DNA of 64,000 nucleotides from Hyposmocoma kahamanoa (GCF_003589595.1 NW_020654810.1:24637257-24701256); one strand, 5' to 3'. Positions 31,500 to 42,860 are shown, counted from the first letter of the stretch. Translations and numbers: made by a program. Notes: a model not told the origin generated them from the letters alone.

Positions 31500-32030
31500 C
31501 ATGACTGTGGCATCACTGTACATTTACTCAAATATTTTATATGCCCGTAAAAATATACATAGTTTCAATAAGAAAGAAGATATCCATAATATTAACCTTA
31601 GAGCTAAGTCCAAACTCATGGTACCACGATTTCGTTTAACCAAGGTAAACAACTCTTTTATGGGGAACTGTATACGTTTTTACAATAAGATTCCGGAGCA
31701 TGTATTAAGTTTATCATTTCCTAAGTTTAAAAACTACATTAAAAATATTTTGATCGAAAAGTCATATTACAAAATTGAAGACTACGTATTAGATAAAGAT
31801 GTATGGAAAGACGACATGGCTCCAGAATCTACACAAATTTAATTCAAAGTGTATTCCATAGCATTGAAGTTTATTTGAAAAGAGCAATACCTAGAGTTTC
31901 TTGCTCGTTCTTCTCAGGGATATCAGTATAGTGAACGAGCAGTAGCTTAATGTAATGAATGTAAATGTGACGTTTTCAAGCGTAAATTTATTTAACCCAT
32001 GGAATAAATGATCTTTGACTTTGAAAAAAC
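31500..32030 (+). pseudogene. LINE copy: RT C-terminus and 3' UTR
   Basis: Frame 31501-31842 (113 codons) includes MVPRFRLTKVNNSFMGNCIR, then FYNKIPEHVLSLSFPKFKNY and EKSYYKIEDYVLDKDVWKD before the stop. It is the best-preserved ORF2 C-terminus of the commonest LINE in the window. The 3' UTR follows (GTTTCTTGCTCGTTCTTCTC, GACGTTTTCAAG, GGAATAAATGATC with an AATAAA signal). The 5' side is truncated, so RT catalytic and endonuclease domains are absent. Sister copies: 18903, 24580, 46835 and 59500 (minus). Confidence 0.8.
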
Positions 32031-32072
32031 TGAATATTCTATATCTCATTGTTGCACAATTCCCGTTCTGTT

Positions 32073-32170
32073 CTATCGGCCAGAAAGGACTTGAACCAGA
32101 GACCATGGGATTCCGTCCCCATCGCTCTTTAAACTGAGCTATAGGTCGACTTAACTGAGTTGACGAAATT
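32073..32170 (-). mobile_element. SINE-F head fragment
   Basis: GGCCAGAAAGGACTTGAACC (B-box complement), CCATGGGATTCCGTCCCCAT, CTGAGCTATAGGTCGAC (A-box complement). A tRNA-like head in reverse with decayed flanks. Not a usable tRNA gene: the acceptor stem does not pair. Confidence 0.65.
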
Positions 32171-32316
32171 ATTCTATGTGTCTGTTATTGATATTTGCAT
32201 TGAGTTTCGAAGCCGTAAGCGACATCTGTGACATATTTTAGGAACTTTCTCACTCAGCCGATAACTTTCCAGTTACTACAAGTTGTTAGTGTCGCTTTTT
32301 ATGAACAAGTATTATT

Positions 32317-32490
32317 GATTTGTTTTTATTTTTGTGATATAACTCCACTGGTTTGCAATAATTATTAAATACAAAGATCGAACACTAAGAAAAATTGTAT
32401 AGACCCGAGAAGACTCGAACCTGCGACCACGGGAATTCGCCCCCATCGCTCTCCAACTGAGTACAGGTCGAGTTAAGCGAGTCGACAAAA
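32317..32490 (-). mobile_element. SINE-F copy with the SINE-B tail
   Basis: The head in reverse (AAGACTCGAACCTGCGACCA, CCCCATCGCTCTCCAACTGA, GTACAGGTCGAG) is joined to a 3' part ATAATTATTAAATACAAAGA, TCGAACACTAAGAAAAA and, further left, GTGATATAACTCCACTGGTT. That 3' part is the SINE-B tail, but the head is from a different tRNA-like source. Confidence 0.75.
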
Positions 32491-32662
32491 TTCTTTTGTT
32501 TCTATTAGAAGATCAGTGTTACGATGAGATAAATTTTTCCTGGAAAAATTCCCTGGATAAACTCTTTTAGAAGGCACTACTGCTACTGTAAAGTATAGGG
32601 TTTTCCATTATAAGACGAATCAGCTCGAATTTTTTTTAAATCTCAGTTGAAGTTTCGAAATC

Positions 32663-33088
32663 TACGCGTGGTCCGATTCAACCGTAGCGTTGTCATGGAT
32701 AAAGGCTCCTTCTTACCGTTGGAAAACTTTCGTGGCAAACAGAGTAAGCCACATCGAGGAGACAGGGCCCAGTGCTCATTGGTATCATGTTCCATCTGGA
32801 GAAAACCCCGCTGGCATAGTGTCGCGTGGTCAGTTTCCAGCAGATCTTGTCAAAAAGTCCTTATGGTGGGCGGGACCTAAGTGGCTCAAGCAAGCTTCTG
32901 AATCGTGGCCGCTTTGTGAACGAACTACACCTAACCTTTCTGATAAGGCAGATATTGTTTCTGAGGAACGTAACCAGGTTTTATTTGTAGATGAAAATAC
33001 GAACGAAGCTACATGTAAAGTACATATGGAACACTGCTGTTTTCTCGTAAAAATTGTAGGTAAGTTTGTGTTTTTTTTTCAATTATGA
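32663..33088 (+). pseudogene. BEL/Pao retrotransposon pol fragment
   Basis: One open frame reads WSDSTVALSWIKAP (RNase H end, with the DS motif), KTFVANRVSHIEE, WYHVPSGENPAGIVSRG and LWWAGPKWL. These are the successive signatures between RNase H and integrase in BEL/Pao pol polyproteins. Protease, RT core and integrase zinc and catalytic motifs are not present, and no LTR is found on either side. The surviving frame is open over about 140 codons, so decay is modest, but it is only a fragment. It would have acted in copying the element's RNA into DNA. Confidence 0.85.
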
Positions 33089-33234
33089 AAATTTTTAGGA
33101 ATAGACGTTTTCACACCTTACAGTAATCAGTATATATCCTCAATTTTACTATGTATTTTTTCAAAGTGATTGATTCAACACCTTCACTGTTATGCCGAAT
33201 CAACCAAAGCCATTTGAGTTATATAGACTCTTAA

Positions 33235-33634
33235 GGGAGAGTAAATTTTGACAGTTTATAGCGGCCATATTGATGTAGCTGCTTTTGTCAAATCTGTTGT
33301 TTATTATTCAGTCACTAAAGACAAAACATCATGGCGTTGCACCCATTTTACAATTTAAGTGGTCGTCCTTCCCACCCAACTATTCACCAACCATCAGCCA
33401 ACACCCGTGCATCACCGAAACACAAGATCTACCAAAAACATCGCCGCTATTTGTGAAAGCGTTCAGGAGGACCCGAATCAGTCTATTACGCGCGCATCTT
33501 TGCTATAATAGAACACTCATTTTGATAATAAATTATTATCATTTGCAACTGTTGCTTGACGTTTTGAAAAATAAACAACAGATTTGACAGAAGCAGCCTC
33601 AACAACATGGCCACTATGAACTGTCAAAATCTAC
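33235..33634. mobile_element. MITE-7 with long inverted arms
   Basis: The left arm (AATTTTGACAGTTTATAGCG, GCCATATTGATGTAGCTGCT, GTCAAATCTGTTGTTTATT) is matched in reverse at 33570-33632 (AATAAACAACAGATTTGACA, AGCAGCCTCAACAACATGGC, CTGTCAAAATCTACCC). The arms are about 65-75 bp. No certain target duplication. The frame at 33285-33587 is inside it and is not a gene. Confidence 0.75.
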
Positions 33635-34161
33635 CCGCCCTCGATGGAAAACACAGTCTAACTTTATTTACTTCGCCAAATGTTGAGCGAGATGTTATAG
33701 AAATGCAAATTCACTCTCATTGTAACGCATGCCGACTTTAACAAAGTTTATATTCTGTGGCTCTGCCTTAAATAAGTAAATAAGTGTTATTCCTTTAAAC
33801 CACTTGGTAACTTTGCCCCAAACTCTCGGGACACCTCATAACCGTGAATGTAACACTAAAGAGATAAAGAGTGTTCGTGATAAATATAATGTTTTTACGT
33901 CGGCTCCCTCGTTTACTTATTCATATAGCCGCATCTTGAGATACACAAACGTTCAGGGCCACGCAAATGGGCCTTTTGCTTACCACTCATGTTTATTTGA
34001 AGTGAATTTGTTGGATTTTATTTTGAGGCACGTGTAACGTGTTCTGGAATATTTTACTGTCGCTCCCACTCTTGAGTGTATAAGTGAAATACTCAAATAC
34101 AACACTGTATGTGTATCTGTCGGGAATAAGCACCAATACGTGCCGGCTTCCAGAATCGAGT
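33635..34161. other. no recognisable feature
   Basis: Spacer; a 77-codon frame at 33804-34037 has no recognisable signature. Confidence 0.35.
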
Positions 34162-34169
34162 GCAGTACT

Positions 34170-34671
34170 CATCGAGTATATAACCAGAAATAAAGACGAA
34201 ATGTCATTTAATTTGTTTGAAAACTATTCTGCCATATCATTACTGGGACAACTGCGCTCCGATTGGCTAGCCCGAGTTCGAAACAATTGACGGGTGTCGT
34301 CAATGGATGTCGTCAACTGTTTCACTTGAAATCGACCAGTTATCTTGAGCTTTGCTATAATGGACGAAAATTACAAAATTACATATTTAATTACCGATGA
34401 AATGTGATTCCGTTTGTTTTGTAATTAGACGTTTTGCTGTTTTTCCCACACCACCGAATAGAACAGCAGGGCGTTGTTAGAGATATTATCTTTATTACAA
34501 TAAATACAGAATATTTTTTGGAATATACGGAGACGTACACACAGGTCAGTAGTTGGCCTGTCTATATTTCAGTGCAAACGGGAGTTGATATTTATAAGAG
34601 CTGTATCGCTAATGTGTTACCCGGAATATATGGCCCTTATTTCGTCTCTATTTCTGGTTATATACTCGATG
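34170..34671 (+). mobile_element. MITE-3 copy 2
   Basis: 502 bp, ends CATCGAGTATATAACCAGAA / TTCTGGTTATATACTCGATG, exact 8-bp duplication GCAGTACT at 34162-34169 and 34672-34679. A short frame from 34361 (MDENYKITYLITDEM) is partly kept in both copies. It could be the start of a lost transposase, but I do not recognise it. Confidence 0.9.
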
Positions 34672-35069
34672 GCAGTACTGTTTTAATATTTAAGGCAAAG
34701 TATTTCAACGTGAGCTTATATTTTAGGAGGTGAGGTGTGGGGGTCGCCACTCGCGTCCCGCTCTGTAAATTAATATGAATAAACTAAGAATAGACGGAGG
34801 ACATTTGAAACAGATCCGACGTCACGTAACGACGACGACGTAAATATCACGGTAGTTAGACATCATGGTATTCAACAAGATCAATATTCAAGTAAAGTAA
34901 TTTAGATACTTGATTTTGATGTCATGCATTATCGTCACCATAACTTCAGCTGTAGGATGTCCATTACTAATCATACATCTTCTCCAAAGATTGCCACAAC
35001 TATGGATATCCAGCAGATTCCTGCAACCTTTGTCAGGTCGTTTCGTCGTCGTCGATATATAGAAACATT
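34672..35069. other. no recognisable feature
   Basis: Spacer containing an ACGACGACGACG run near 34828. No gene seen. Confidence 0.35.
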
Positions 35070-35290
35070 TTCATCATCATCATTCATATCCCGACTTCAT
35101 CTTCTGCGTATAGGTCTCTCGTAGTTTGTATCATTCACTACAATACTGTGCTAGTCTCTCTCATCTACTGCTCACATCAGAAGAAACGTTTTCATCATCA
35201 TGATATACAGCCTGACTTCACTCACTGCTGGGTATACGCCTCCTGTACCACTCCCCACGATCCCGTGCGAATTAAATCCAGGTTCACCCT
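35070..35290 (-). mobile_element. two SINE-C/RTE-type 3' tail fragments
   Basis: CATCATCATCATTCATATCC with TCTTCTGCGTATAGG, and CATCATCATGATATACAGCC with TCACTGCTGGGTATACGCCT, are two consecutive reverse tail sequences of the (GAT)n-tailed group. Confidence 0.6.
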
Positions 35291-35347
35291 ACAATTCCTG
35301 GGATGTCATCCGCCTATCTCGTCGCAGGACGACTGACGTTCCTTTAA

Positions 35348-35940
35348 CCGCTCACGCGATGCGCTCCTGCTACCGCAAAATGGCGGCTATTTGGTTTCGC
35401 AAATTAGAAAAGCATTCAGTTTAAATACAAGTTTTTACAAATAAAAATTATTATTCTGCATTGCTAAATACCCTCCGTACTACAAGAAACACATCTCAAA
35501 TAAAATGCAGTAATACACCGCAAATAAAAAGCACTAATGAAATTTTTGGTGTACTTGGATAAATATGATAATATTCCGTTTGAGTGGTTCTAACGTTTGC
35601 CATGAAATTACTCCTTAAAGCATAGTTTATAAACATTTATATTCAGGGTACACTTAAAAAACGCTACTTACGGTATGTTTTCAATAAATAAACACTGAAA
35701 TCACCAGCCCAAACAATAACACACACGATTGTCATGACGTATTTTTGAAGTTGTTTATTTTTTTAAATGACGGACCCAGGCATTAACAACTTTATGGTTT
35801 GCTAGAGTAGTTACCGAAATAGCAATTGATATTAGTTCTTTTACCTGTTATAACTTCGATATCCGATAAATCGGTATAAAATCATCACCGGCACCTCTAG
35901 GTGTGGTATGCGTCTACGGCTGCATGTATTGCGTGAGCGG
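35348..35940 (-). mobile_element. MITE-4 copy 1
   Basis: 593 bp with ends CCGCTCACGCGATGCGC / TGCATGTATTGCGTGAGCGG. Internal order is reversed relative to the copies at 47905 and 55798 (AAAATGGCGGCTATTTGG, ACCCTCCGTACTACAAG, GTTCTAACGTTTGCCATGAA, CACCTCTAGGTGTGGTATGC). Flanks TTAA and GTAT do not match, so no target duplication here. Confidence 0.85.
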
Positions 35941-36624
35941 GTATCCAGTCCTTGGACGCCACTCTGTTATCGCCATACTCCATCTGTCATCTTGTCTCCG
36001 TATCAGGTGCCCAGCTCCACTTTTGCTTCGTGCTGCGAGTCCCCACGTCCTTTACCTTTACTATAAAGCTTGATACCGAGCACGCTCCATGGAGGAGGCT
36101 GTGTATAGGATGAGAGTTGCATAGAAATATTTTACTTATAATTCATTTATTTATTATTTCATTCCGTATTTAAACATTAGCACTCATTAGCCACGCAGCT
36201 CGATACGGGTTGCTAACTTCAAAGAAGGATTTTATCCAATACAACCAGCACCTGTTTCCAGTACAGTTTCATTTTTCATAGCGGCTTTGAAACAAGAAAT
36301 CTGTAAAACACGTATGTGAAACTTTCAGCGAAATAAATTTCTAGCACGCTTGCAGCATTTATGCCCGGCTTCCTGAAATTATTTCAGGAAAATCTGCGCT
36401 GAAACTCGTAGTTAGCTATAAAGTAGCCAGGTTCAAACTATAAACTGTTTTTCTCTTTCAAATTGGCGAGCTTCAGATAAACAAAGGTTTTTTTTTTCCC
36501 TCTTTGCAGGGATGAGCCGATGGCATCAAGTTTTTTCATAAAATCCCTCACCCCTGGGAATGATACATACTTTCTTATGGCATTACTAAGAAAATATCAA
36601 ACATTGTAAGAGAGAAACAATAAT
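35941..36624. other. no recognisable feature
   Basis: Spacer with no gene or named repeat. Confidence 0.35.
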
Positions 36625-36690
36625 CTCAGGGGAATCTGCTTTACGAATGAGCAGTAGAGTTTAATCAGTATGACGATTTCAAGTGTAATG
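36625..36690 (+). mobile_element. LINE 3' UTR fragment
   Basis: CAGGGGAATCTGCTTTACGA, ATGAGCAGTAGAGTTTAATC and GACGATTTCAAGTG match the 3' UTR near 19430-19495. Confidence 0.5.
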
Positions 36691-36884
36691 TCTATTGTTA
36701 CACGCTAAATTGGTCATAGACGATAAAATATAATATTTAAAAGAAAGACGAACTTTATTTGTTTATAGCTGGCAAAAACCGCACGGACCTTTTGTCCAAC
36801 CCATTATTTTGTCACTCTCCTAAAAATTTGTTTCAATAAATGAAGTGATTTTATTACTAAGAGTGCGACATCCACGTTATCATA

Positions 36885-37325
36885 TTTTTAACTGACTTCA
36901 AAAAAAGGAAGAAGTTCTCAATTCGACCGGATTGTTTTTTTTTTTGCATGTATGTTACGCGATAACTCCGGTATTTGTGAACCGATTTTCATGATTCTTT
37001 TTTTGTTGGAAAGAGGGTACCTCCATAGTGGTCCCATTTCATTTTGAAGAAAATCACATGCCTCTAAGGGCGGCCGATTACGCATGAACGTTCATTTTTA
37101 TAAATAGCGCCTAAATTTTATTTAAGTAGCAATTATTTTAATGGTTGGTTTTGCTATTCTCCAATTCAAGGCGTTTTTCTCTCTCAATATACTTTGAATA
37201 GTGAGAACCGATTTTTATTATTTCCTGTGTCAAGTCCCGTATAGTGGCGAACTAGTGGATATTTCAATAAAACTTAGCAAATAGACGTAATTCCACGTAC
37301 TTTTGAGGTCGGTTTTTTTAGTACT
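36885..37325 (+). mobile_element. MITE-5 copy, both ends, rearranged centre
   Basis: Left end AACTGACTTCAAAAAAAGGA, ATGTATGTTACGCGATAACT, GAAAGAGGGTACCTCC; right end AAACTTAGCAAATAGACGTA, CTTTTGAGGTCGGTTTTTTT. The centre (about 37085-37200) does not match the other copies and may be an insertion. Confidence 0.7.
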
Positions 37326-37489
37326 CTGTACTGAGATTATTATTAGGTATTTGATTTGTATAATAGTTTTGTCAATTTGTACTAGAATTGTAGTAATAAT
37401 TATGTCAGGCCACCCAATTACCAGATGTGGAAGGTAGTTTTTTTTACACCAGAATAAGGAAATTTACTTCAAGAGAGCTTCGGCGACGA

Positions 37490-37590
37490 CCCAGAATATC
37501 TAGCCTAGACAAACAACATCGTTTTCTTAATTGATAGCACGGGGAATGGAACCCGGGGCCACTGAGGTTAGTCTGGAATTAGTTTCCTTG
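37490..37590 (-). mobile_element. tRNA-like SINE remnant
   Basis: GGGGAATGGAACCCGGGGCC (B-box complement in a CCGGG context) followed by ACTGAGGTTAG suggests the head of a decayed tRNA-derived SINE. No second copy in the window confirms it. Confidence 0.35.
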
Positions 37591-38100
37591 TTTGGAATGA
37601 TCTTTTGAAAGTACCGCATATTATGTTTACGAGTTGCTTACTTTATTGTACAAGTTGTTGTAATAAACTAGTTTGAAGAACTTTAGTGGAAAATAAATTA
37701 ACTTAACTTACAATTTGACGGCTGAAAAGTTAAATTAGATGAGCAACACTTTTCACAAATAAAGAAAATTACACTTACCACGTAGAAACCAGTTTTCCTC
37801 TTGCTATTTTGCTAATCTAAACATTTTTTCCGTTGCCCACGTCATACGAGAGCAATAATTTATTATAATATGATAAACAGATCACAAAACACTTTGAATA
37901 TCCTTGTTGTGTAACCGGTTTGACCTTGACCGTAGTGGGGATTTGTGGAAAAAGAATTTATGATCCCATTAGCGGGGATTTTTGGAATATACCATCATTT
38001 TCGACTGTGCTTCGAAGGACGACGATAGTCAATATCTCGTGCCTAAAGCGTAATATCTTGACTTTTTTTATACATTTTGAAAGACAACGATCGATAGAGT
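37591..38100. other. no recognisable feature
   Basis: Spacer. Opposed short frames near 37920-38170 extend into a tandem repeat and are not genes. Confidence 0.35.
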
Positions 38101-38425
38101 AAGGTAGGAAAGTTATGGGAGGTATTAGATAGGGTAGGTGTACATTGTTTGTGATTATTTTTATGGACACTACTGTCTATTGGTTACTACTATTATTGGT
38201 TTTGAATCTACACACATACCTTCCGGGGGAAAAGGTAAGGAAGATGTGAGATAGGGTGGGTGTACATTTTTTGTGCTTATCTCTATGTACACCACGACTA
38301 ATTAATATTTTTCATTACTGATTTTGAATACACATAACTTTCAGGGAAAAGGTAAGGAAGATATTAAATAGGGTAGGTGTACATTTTTTGTACTTTTTTT
38401 ATGGACATGGCGTCTTAAGTTTTTT
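38101..38425. repeat. tandem repeat, ~120-bp unit, ~2.6 copies
   Basis: The phrase ATAGGGTAGGTGTACATT recurs with its TACATT at 38141, 38263 and 38380 (spacings 122 and 117). AAGGTAAGGAAGAT-like sequence precedes it and TTATGGACA or GTACACCACGACT-like sequence follows. GGTTTTGAATCTACACACAT and GATTTTGAATACACATAAC mark the other end of the unit. Confidence 0.85.
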
Positions 38426-38989
38426 TTTAATTTAAATCTCGCGACATTACGAAATTATTAAGGGTCTATAATTTGAAAACGAAAATTTGAAACTAGTGTA
38501 CAAAAGCTTAGCATCTCACTGATGCCGTTCTTAAAATAAAGCCTGGTGCAAGCGGGGCAAGCCATGTTGAGACGGGACTAAAAGTTGCAGCATAGTAAAT
38601 GAGTTGTAACACTAAAACGGAGTAAATGGGCCTGGGTTCGGTACTGGCCTAACTTTATAACAATTTACTGTCGAGATTTTGAGATTTCGGAAGTACAGTA
38701 TACCTTAAGTTGTTGTTTTATGATGCGAACTTCACAGGTCCTACGGTAAGGCCCGATTATCGATCTAAAACGCATCCCCTTGGGTTTCTTGTTCATTATA
38801 TTACTGCAGGCATCTAGCGTCTCTCAGCGTAGTTATACTGCTTTTAATGCAAACTCAAATAAGTATATCTTTATTTCACGGGCTTAATAAATTACACTTT
38901 AAACCGTCACATTTGTTAAGCCATACACTTTCGTAAAGCAGATTCCAATAAGAAGAATGTGTAAGAATCTCTACGAGTTACTCTGTGTA
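38426..38989. other. no recognisable feature
   Basis: Spacer without gene or known repeat. Confidence 0.35.
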
Positions 38990-39165
38990 AATTTGTCTAA
39001 TAATAATAATAACGCACACACTCAACATAGCCCCGCACTAAGGAAACCGTGTGTCGCGGGTGCCATGGACACACACATAGACAACCACAAATTACACCCA
39101 AACTCACGAGATAAATAAATGTAGGCCATATAAATATTTCAACCGGCCCGGGAATCGAACCTGGG
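38990..39165 (-). mobile_element. SINE-A copy lacking the head
   Basis: (AAT)n, GCACACACTCAACATAGCCC, GTGTCGCGGGTGCCATGGAC, CCCGGGAATCGAACCTGGGG, then an abrupt end. The part beyond the B box, including the A box, is missing. Confidence 0.8.
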
Positions 39166-39384
39166 GTAATATAATAATACAATATTTACTTCAAATATCA
39201 TTAAAATAAACAACATGGATGACCACAGCTAAACGTGTCAGCATCATGGATTTTTATCACTTTTAGTATAAAGTCAAAACAGCCAGTTATTTTTATTTCT
39301 CGTATTAATGTTATGTTTGTCATTATTTTAAAAAAATACTATAAATTATCCATTAGTTGTTTATATATAGATATAGTTAGTCAT
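39166..39384. other. no recognisable feature
   Basis: AT-rich spacer. Confidence 0.3.
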
Positions 39385-39475
39385 ATATCATAAACTATTA
39401 ATACAAAGATCAAGTCACTAATCACCAAGAAAAAGTCCTTGGATTTGAACCAACGTCTTCCACCAAACCGTGCAT
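39385..39475 (-). mobile_element. SINE-B copy (short)
   Basis: AACTATTAATACAAAGATCA, then GGATTTGAACCAACGTCTTC and CACCAAACCGTGCA. The tail and B-box part in reverse; the A-box part is lost where an AT-rich run begins. Confidence 0.65.
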
Positions 39476-39639
39476 TGTTATATATACACTATACACAATA
39501 TAAATGTATATTGTATATATAATATTATCATAATTATTCTAACACTTTTATCCTGTTTTAATTGTCATGTTACACATCGCCTGTCAATTATTCTGAACCC
39601 TGCTCTCTAGTTGAGCAGTACAGAATGCCTTTTTTATGA

Positions 39640-39850
39640 AAACTAAGTGACGGGACGAACAAGTTGTGCGCCTGATGGTAAGCGACACGCCTGTCCATAA
39701 CAGGTGCAGTTGCAGTACCATTCCGAGCTTTTAAGTCACCTTGAGACATAAGTTGACAAGTCCCATGTGCCTGTGATTTCACCAGCTCCATTACCCTTCG
39801 AAACGCAGTAATTCTCACACTACTGCTTGGCGGCAGAAATAGGTATTTGT
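39640..39850 (-). mobile_element. SINE-D copy
   Basis: AAGTGACGGGACGAACAAGT, TGCGCCTGATGGTAAGCGAC, TGAGACATAAGTTGACAAGT, CCCATGTGCCTGTGATTTCA, CGAAACGCAGTAATTCTCAC. A well-preserved reverse copy. Confidence 0.85.
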
Positions 39851-40290
39851 ACTGTTTCGTGTGCAATAGAGTTTAAATAAATAAAACTAAATAAAATCAA
39901 TTAGATTTTCATAACAATACTGTGACGCTAGTGTTAGAATGTTAATTTGTTTTACCTTGTCTTTCAAAGACTCTCTGCCTCAGCTCTAAAAAACACATAA
40001 TTGTCGAAAGCAAATTCATCAAGTATACTCGTAGTATCGAAGCAAAAATCTGACAACTGTTAACACTTTGAACGCCGGCAGCGGTCGTAAAACAAGCAAT
40101 TAAGACATTAATGCTCTGGGAGGGTTTTACGGTTTTTTCGCCACAAATACGACGTTGACAGGGGTACACAAGTGTGTTATGTGAATGGGTGGAACTTATT
40201 AAGTTAGCGAAAAATAGTGAAGAAAGAAAAGTCCGAATGGGCTTGAACCAGCGTCTGTCGCCTCAACATGGCTACAAAAGCATTTTTTTT
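39851..40290. other. no gene before the gap
   Basis: Spacer. GGGCTTGAACCAGCGTCTGT at about 40239 may be a decayed SINE-B B-box region in reverse. Confidence 0.35.
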
Positions 40291-40690
40291 NNNNNNNNNN
40301 NNNNNNNNNNNNNNNNNNNNNNNNNNNNNNNNNNNNNNNNNNNNNNNNNNNNNNNNNNNNNNNNNNNNNNNNNNNNNNNNNNNNNNNNNNNNNNNNNNNN
40401 NNNNNNNNNNNNNNNNNNNNNNNNNNNNNNNNNNNNNNNNNNNNNNNNNNNNNNNNNNNNNNNNNNNNNNNNNNNNNNNNNNNNNNNNNNNNNNNNNNNN
40501 NNNNNNNNNNNNNNNNNNNNNNNNNNNNNNNNNNNNNNNNNNNNNNNNNNNNNNNNNNNNNNNNNNNNNNNNNNNNNNNNNNNNNNNNNNNNNNNNNNNN
40601 NNNNNNNNNNNNNNNNNNNNNNNNNNNNNNNNNNNNNNNNNNNNNNNNNNNNNNNNNNNNNNNNNNNNNNNNNNNNNNNNNNNNNNNNNN
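40291..40690. other. assembly gap (400 N)
   Basis: A run of 400 N preceded by a poly-T stretch. Its length may be an estimate. It abuts a LINE, and repeat content is the probable reason for the gap. Frames drawn through it are artefacts. Confidence 0.97.
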
Positions 40691-42860
40691 AAATTATAAA
40701 GATGGTTACGTAATTCAGTTATAAATATGGTCCGAAAAGAGAAACAGCAGCATTTTCAGCACAATGTCAATAACAACATAAATAGGCCTCATAAAATGTG
40801 GAATGAGATCAACAAAGGGACACAACAACTGGGCCATGCATAGGTAATGAACTACCACCACATTTACAAAATCCTGACGCTGTCAACAGGTCATGACAAA
40901 AAATGATTAGATTCTTAAGATAGTCAACTCGATTTCTTGTAACGCTGTTGGCAGTGATGGAATATCTATTAAAATGGTAAAACTTACTTTGCCGTATTCG
41001 TTAACTGCTATCACTGCTATATTGAATAAATCGTTACAGACTGGCATATTCCCCCTCTCGTGGAAAATGGCGCTTAATAAACCATTCCCGAAAAAGCCGA
41101 TTGTCAATAGTGTTAGTGATTTGAGACGTATTGGTTTATTACCTATTCTATCGAAAGTATTGGAGACATCGGTTAATTCTAGTTTACTGTCTTACTTTTA
41201 GTTTACCGCCAATAAGATAAACCTATCATATCAGTCAGGATTCAGAAAAAAACACAATACGATAACAGCTCTTGTCCACGTTGTGGATCAAGCTCTCGCT
41301 GCTTCAAATGACAATCTTGCCTCTGTATTGGTTTTATTGGACTATAGTCGCTCGTTTGACTGCCTTGATAGAACCATTTTATTGAGAAAGTTGGAGCTGT
41401 ATGGTTGTGACAGTATAGTGTGCAGTTGGTTCAGCAGTTACTTCGACCGTCGAACACAAATAGTGGAATGTGACGTCCACTGTGCTGGAATGACGACATC
41501 CACTACTCTACCAGTTAATAGAGGTGTAGTACAAGGTTCAGTGCTCGGTCCGATGTTGTACTCTATTTATATACTGGCTGTCCTGCATTAAGTTTTCATT
41601 GCCGCACATGTACGCAGATGAAACTCAATTGCTCATGAGACTAAATTTTGATAGGCAAGGAATTGGTTAAACTATAGAGCTGCTCAATCGAGATCTAGAG
41701 TCTATAGTTGAATGGTCAAAGAAAAATGGACTATTACTAAATACTGGGAAGTGTTTTTACACGGTCATCGGTACTAGGCATCAGATAGAGTCAGTGCATA
41801 GCGTAAATTCGAAAATTATGATAGCGGTTTATCAAATTAACGAATCTGTTAATATGAACAATTTGGGCCTCGTAATGGATGGCACACTTAATTTGATCAA
41901 CATGTTGATCGCAAAATTGCCACCTGTTATTCAGCGCTAAAACAGCTACATAAGCTAAGACTATTTTTAAACACGTACGTGTGGCTTAGACTATCCGATG
42001 CCCTAGTATTGTCTAATTTGGATTATTGCAACGTAGTCTACGGGCCATGTCTATTGAAGAAAACGGAGAAGAAGATTCAGCGGGTTCAGAACTCTTGTGT
42101 ACGATTTTGATATGCACTACCTCCACGCTCTCATATTACCCCTTTTCTTAATATTTTTGGCCCTTTTAAATATGTCCAATAATTAAAATTGAATTGTCTG
42201 ATATTTAACCTGAGATATTACGTTGTACCTCTATATTTGGCGAATAAATTGTGCTGGAATGACAGAGAGAAGGATCAGACTCGGTCAACGCGCTACCCAG
42301 TGTTACAATTTCGCTTGTTTCCTCGGTTGCACTCCTTTAGGGGAAGCTTTCGATTTACTTCATCTAAGTATTGGAATGACATTCCACCCCCGATTAGACA
42401 TTGCACGCTTTCAAAATAAAGTGTAAGCAATGGCTACTTAATATACAAAAATCACAATGTTGCTGAGCTAAATTGTTATCGGGATTGCACTATAACGTAG
42501 CAAATAGTTTCTTTGTTTTAAGTTTCTTTATTTTGTAAGTTTCTTCGTAATTTATTTGTCACCTAAGCAAGTTTAAAAGTATGTAAGAAGTTGATACCTG
42601 TTCCAGTGCCGTTTGTATCCGGTATTTAATGTTCTTTTACATATAATAATATATACTCGTGTGCTCAATTTCAAATGTAATTCCTGTGATGATTGACAAT
42701 TGTCAGCAGCGGATGTCTATGTATGAAGGTGGAACCTGAAAAGCAGCAGTAGTGCTGAGGTTCCATCCTTTTCATTGGCACTAGAGTCGACATTTCCAAA
42801 ACTCTTCACTGTTAACCATTTTATTGTAAATGTGCTTATGAATAAATGTCTGATTATTAA
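40691..42860 (+). pseudogene. jockey/CR1-like LINE: reverse transcriptase and 3' UTR
   Basis: The largest coding relic in the window. Reading downstream: KMWNEINKG (~40795), LPPHLQNPDAVNR, DGISIKMVKL (40953), RRIGLLPILSKVLE (41127), QSGFRKKHNTITALVHVVDQ, LLDYSRSFDCLDR (41331; first catalytic Asp), GVVQGSVLGPMLYSIYI (41524), then in another frame MYADETQLL, where the usual ADD is ADE. Next come VEWSKKNGLLLNTGK, NLDYCNVVYGPCLLKKT (the thumb region), and finally YWNDIPPPIRH. The enzyme would copy LINE RNA at a nicked target. An in-frame stop at 41199-41201, frame shifts near 41580 and 41668, and the altered active site make it dead. The 3' UTR ends with AATAAA at about 42841. The 5' part is lost in the gap. 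Confidence 0.92.

Noticed and set aside
32663..33088. Possible endogenous virus
   Set aside because: All visible motifs are BEL/Pao retrotransposon pol. No envelope-like or other viral gene is present.
33285..33587. 100-codon plus-strand frame
   Set aside because: Lies inside MITE-7. No protein signature.
40174..40713. Open frames of 143-179 codons
   Set aside because: They exist only because N bases contain no stop codons.
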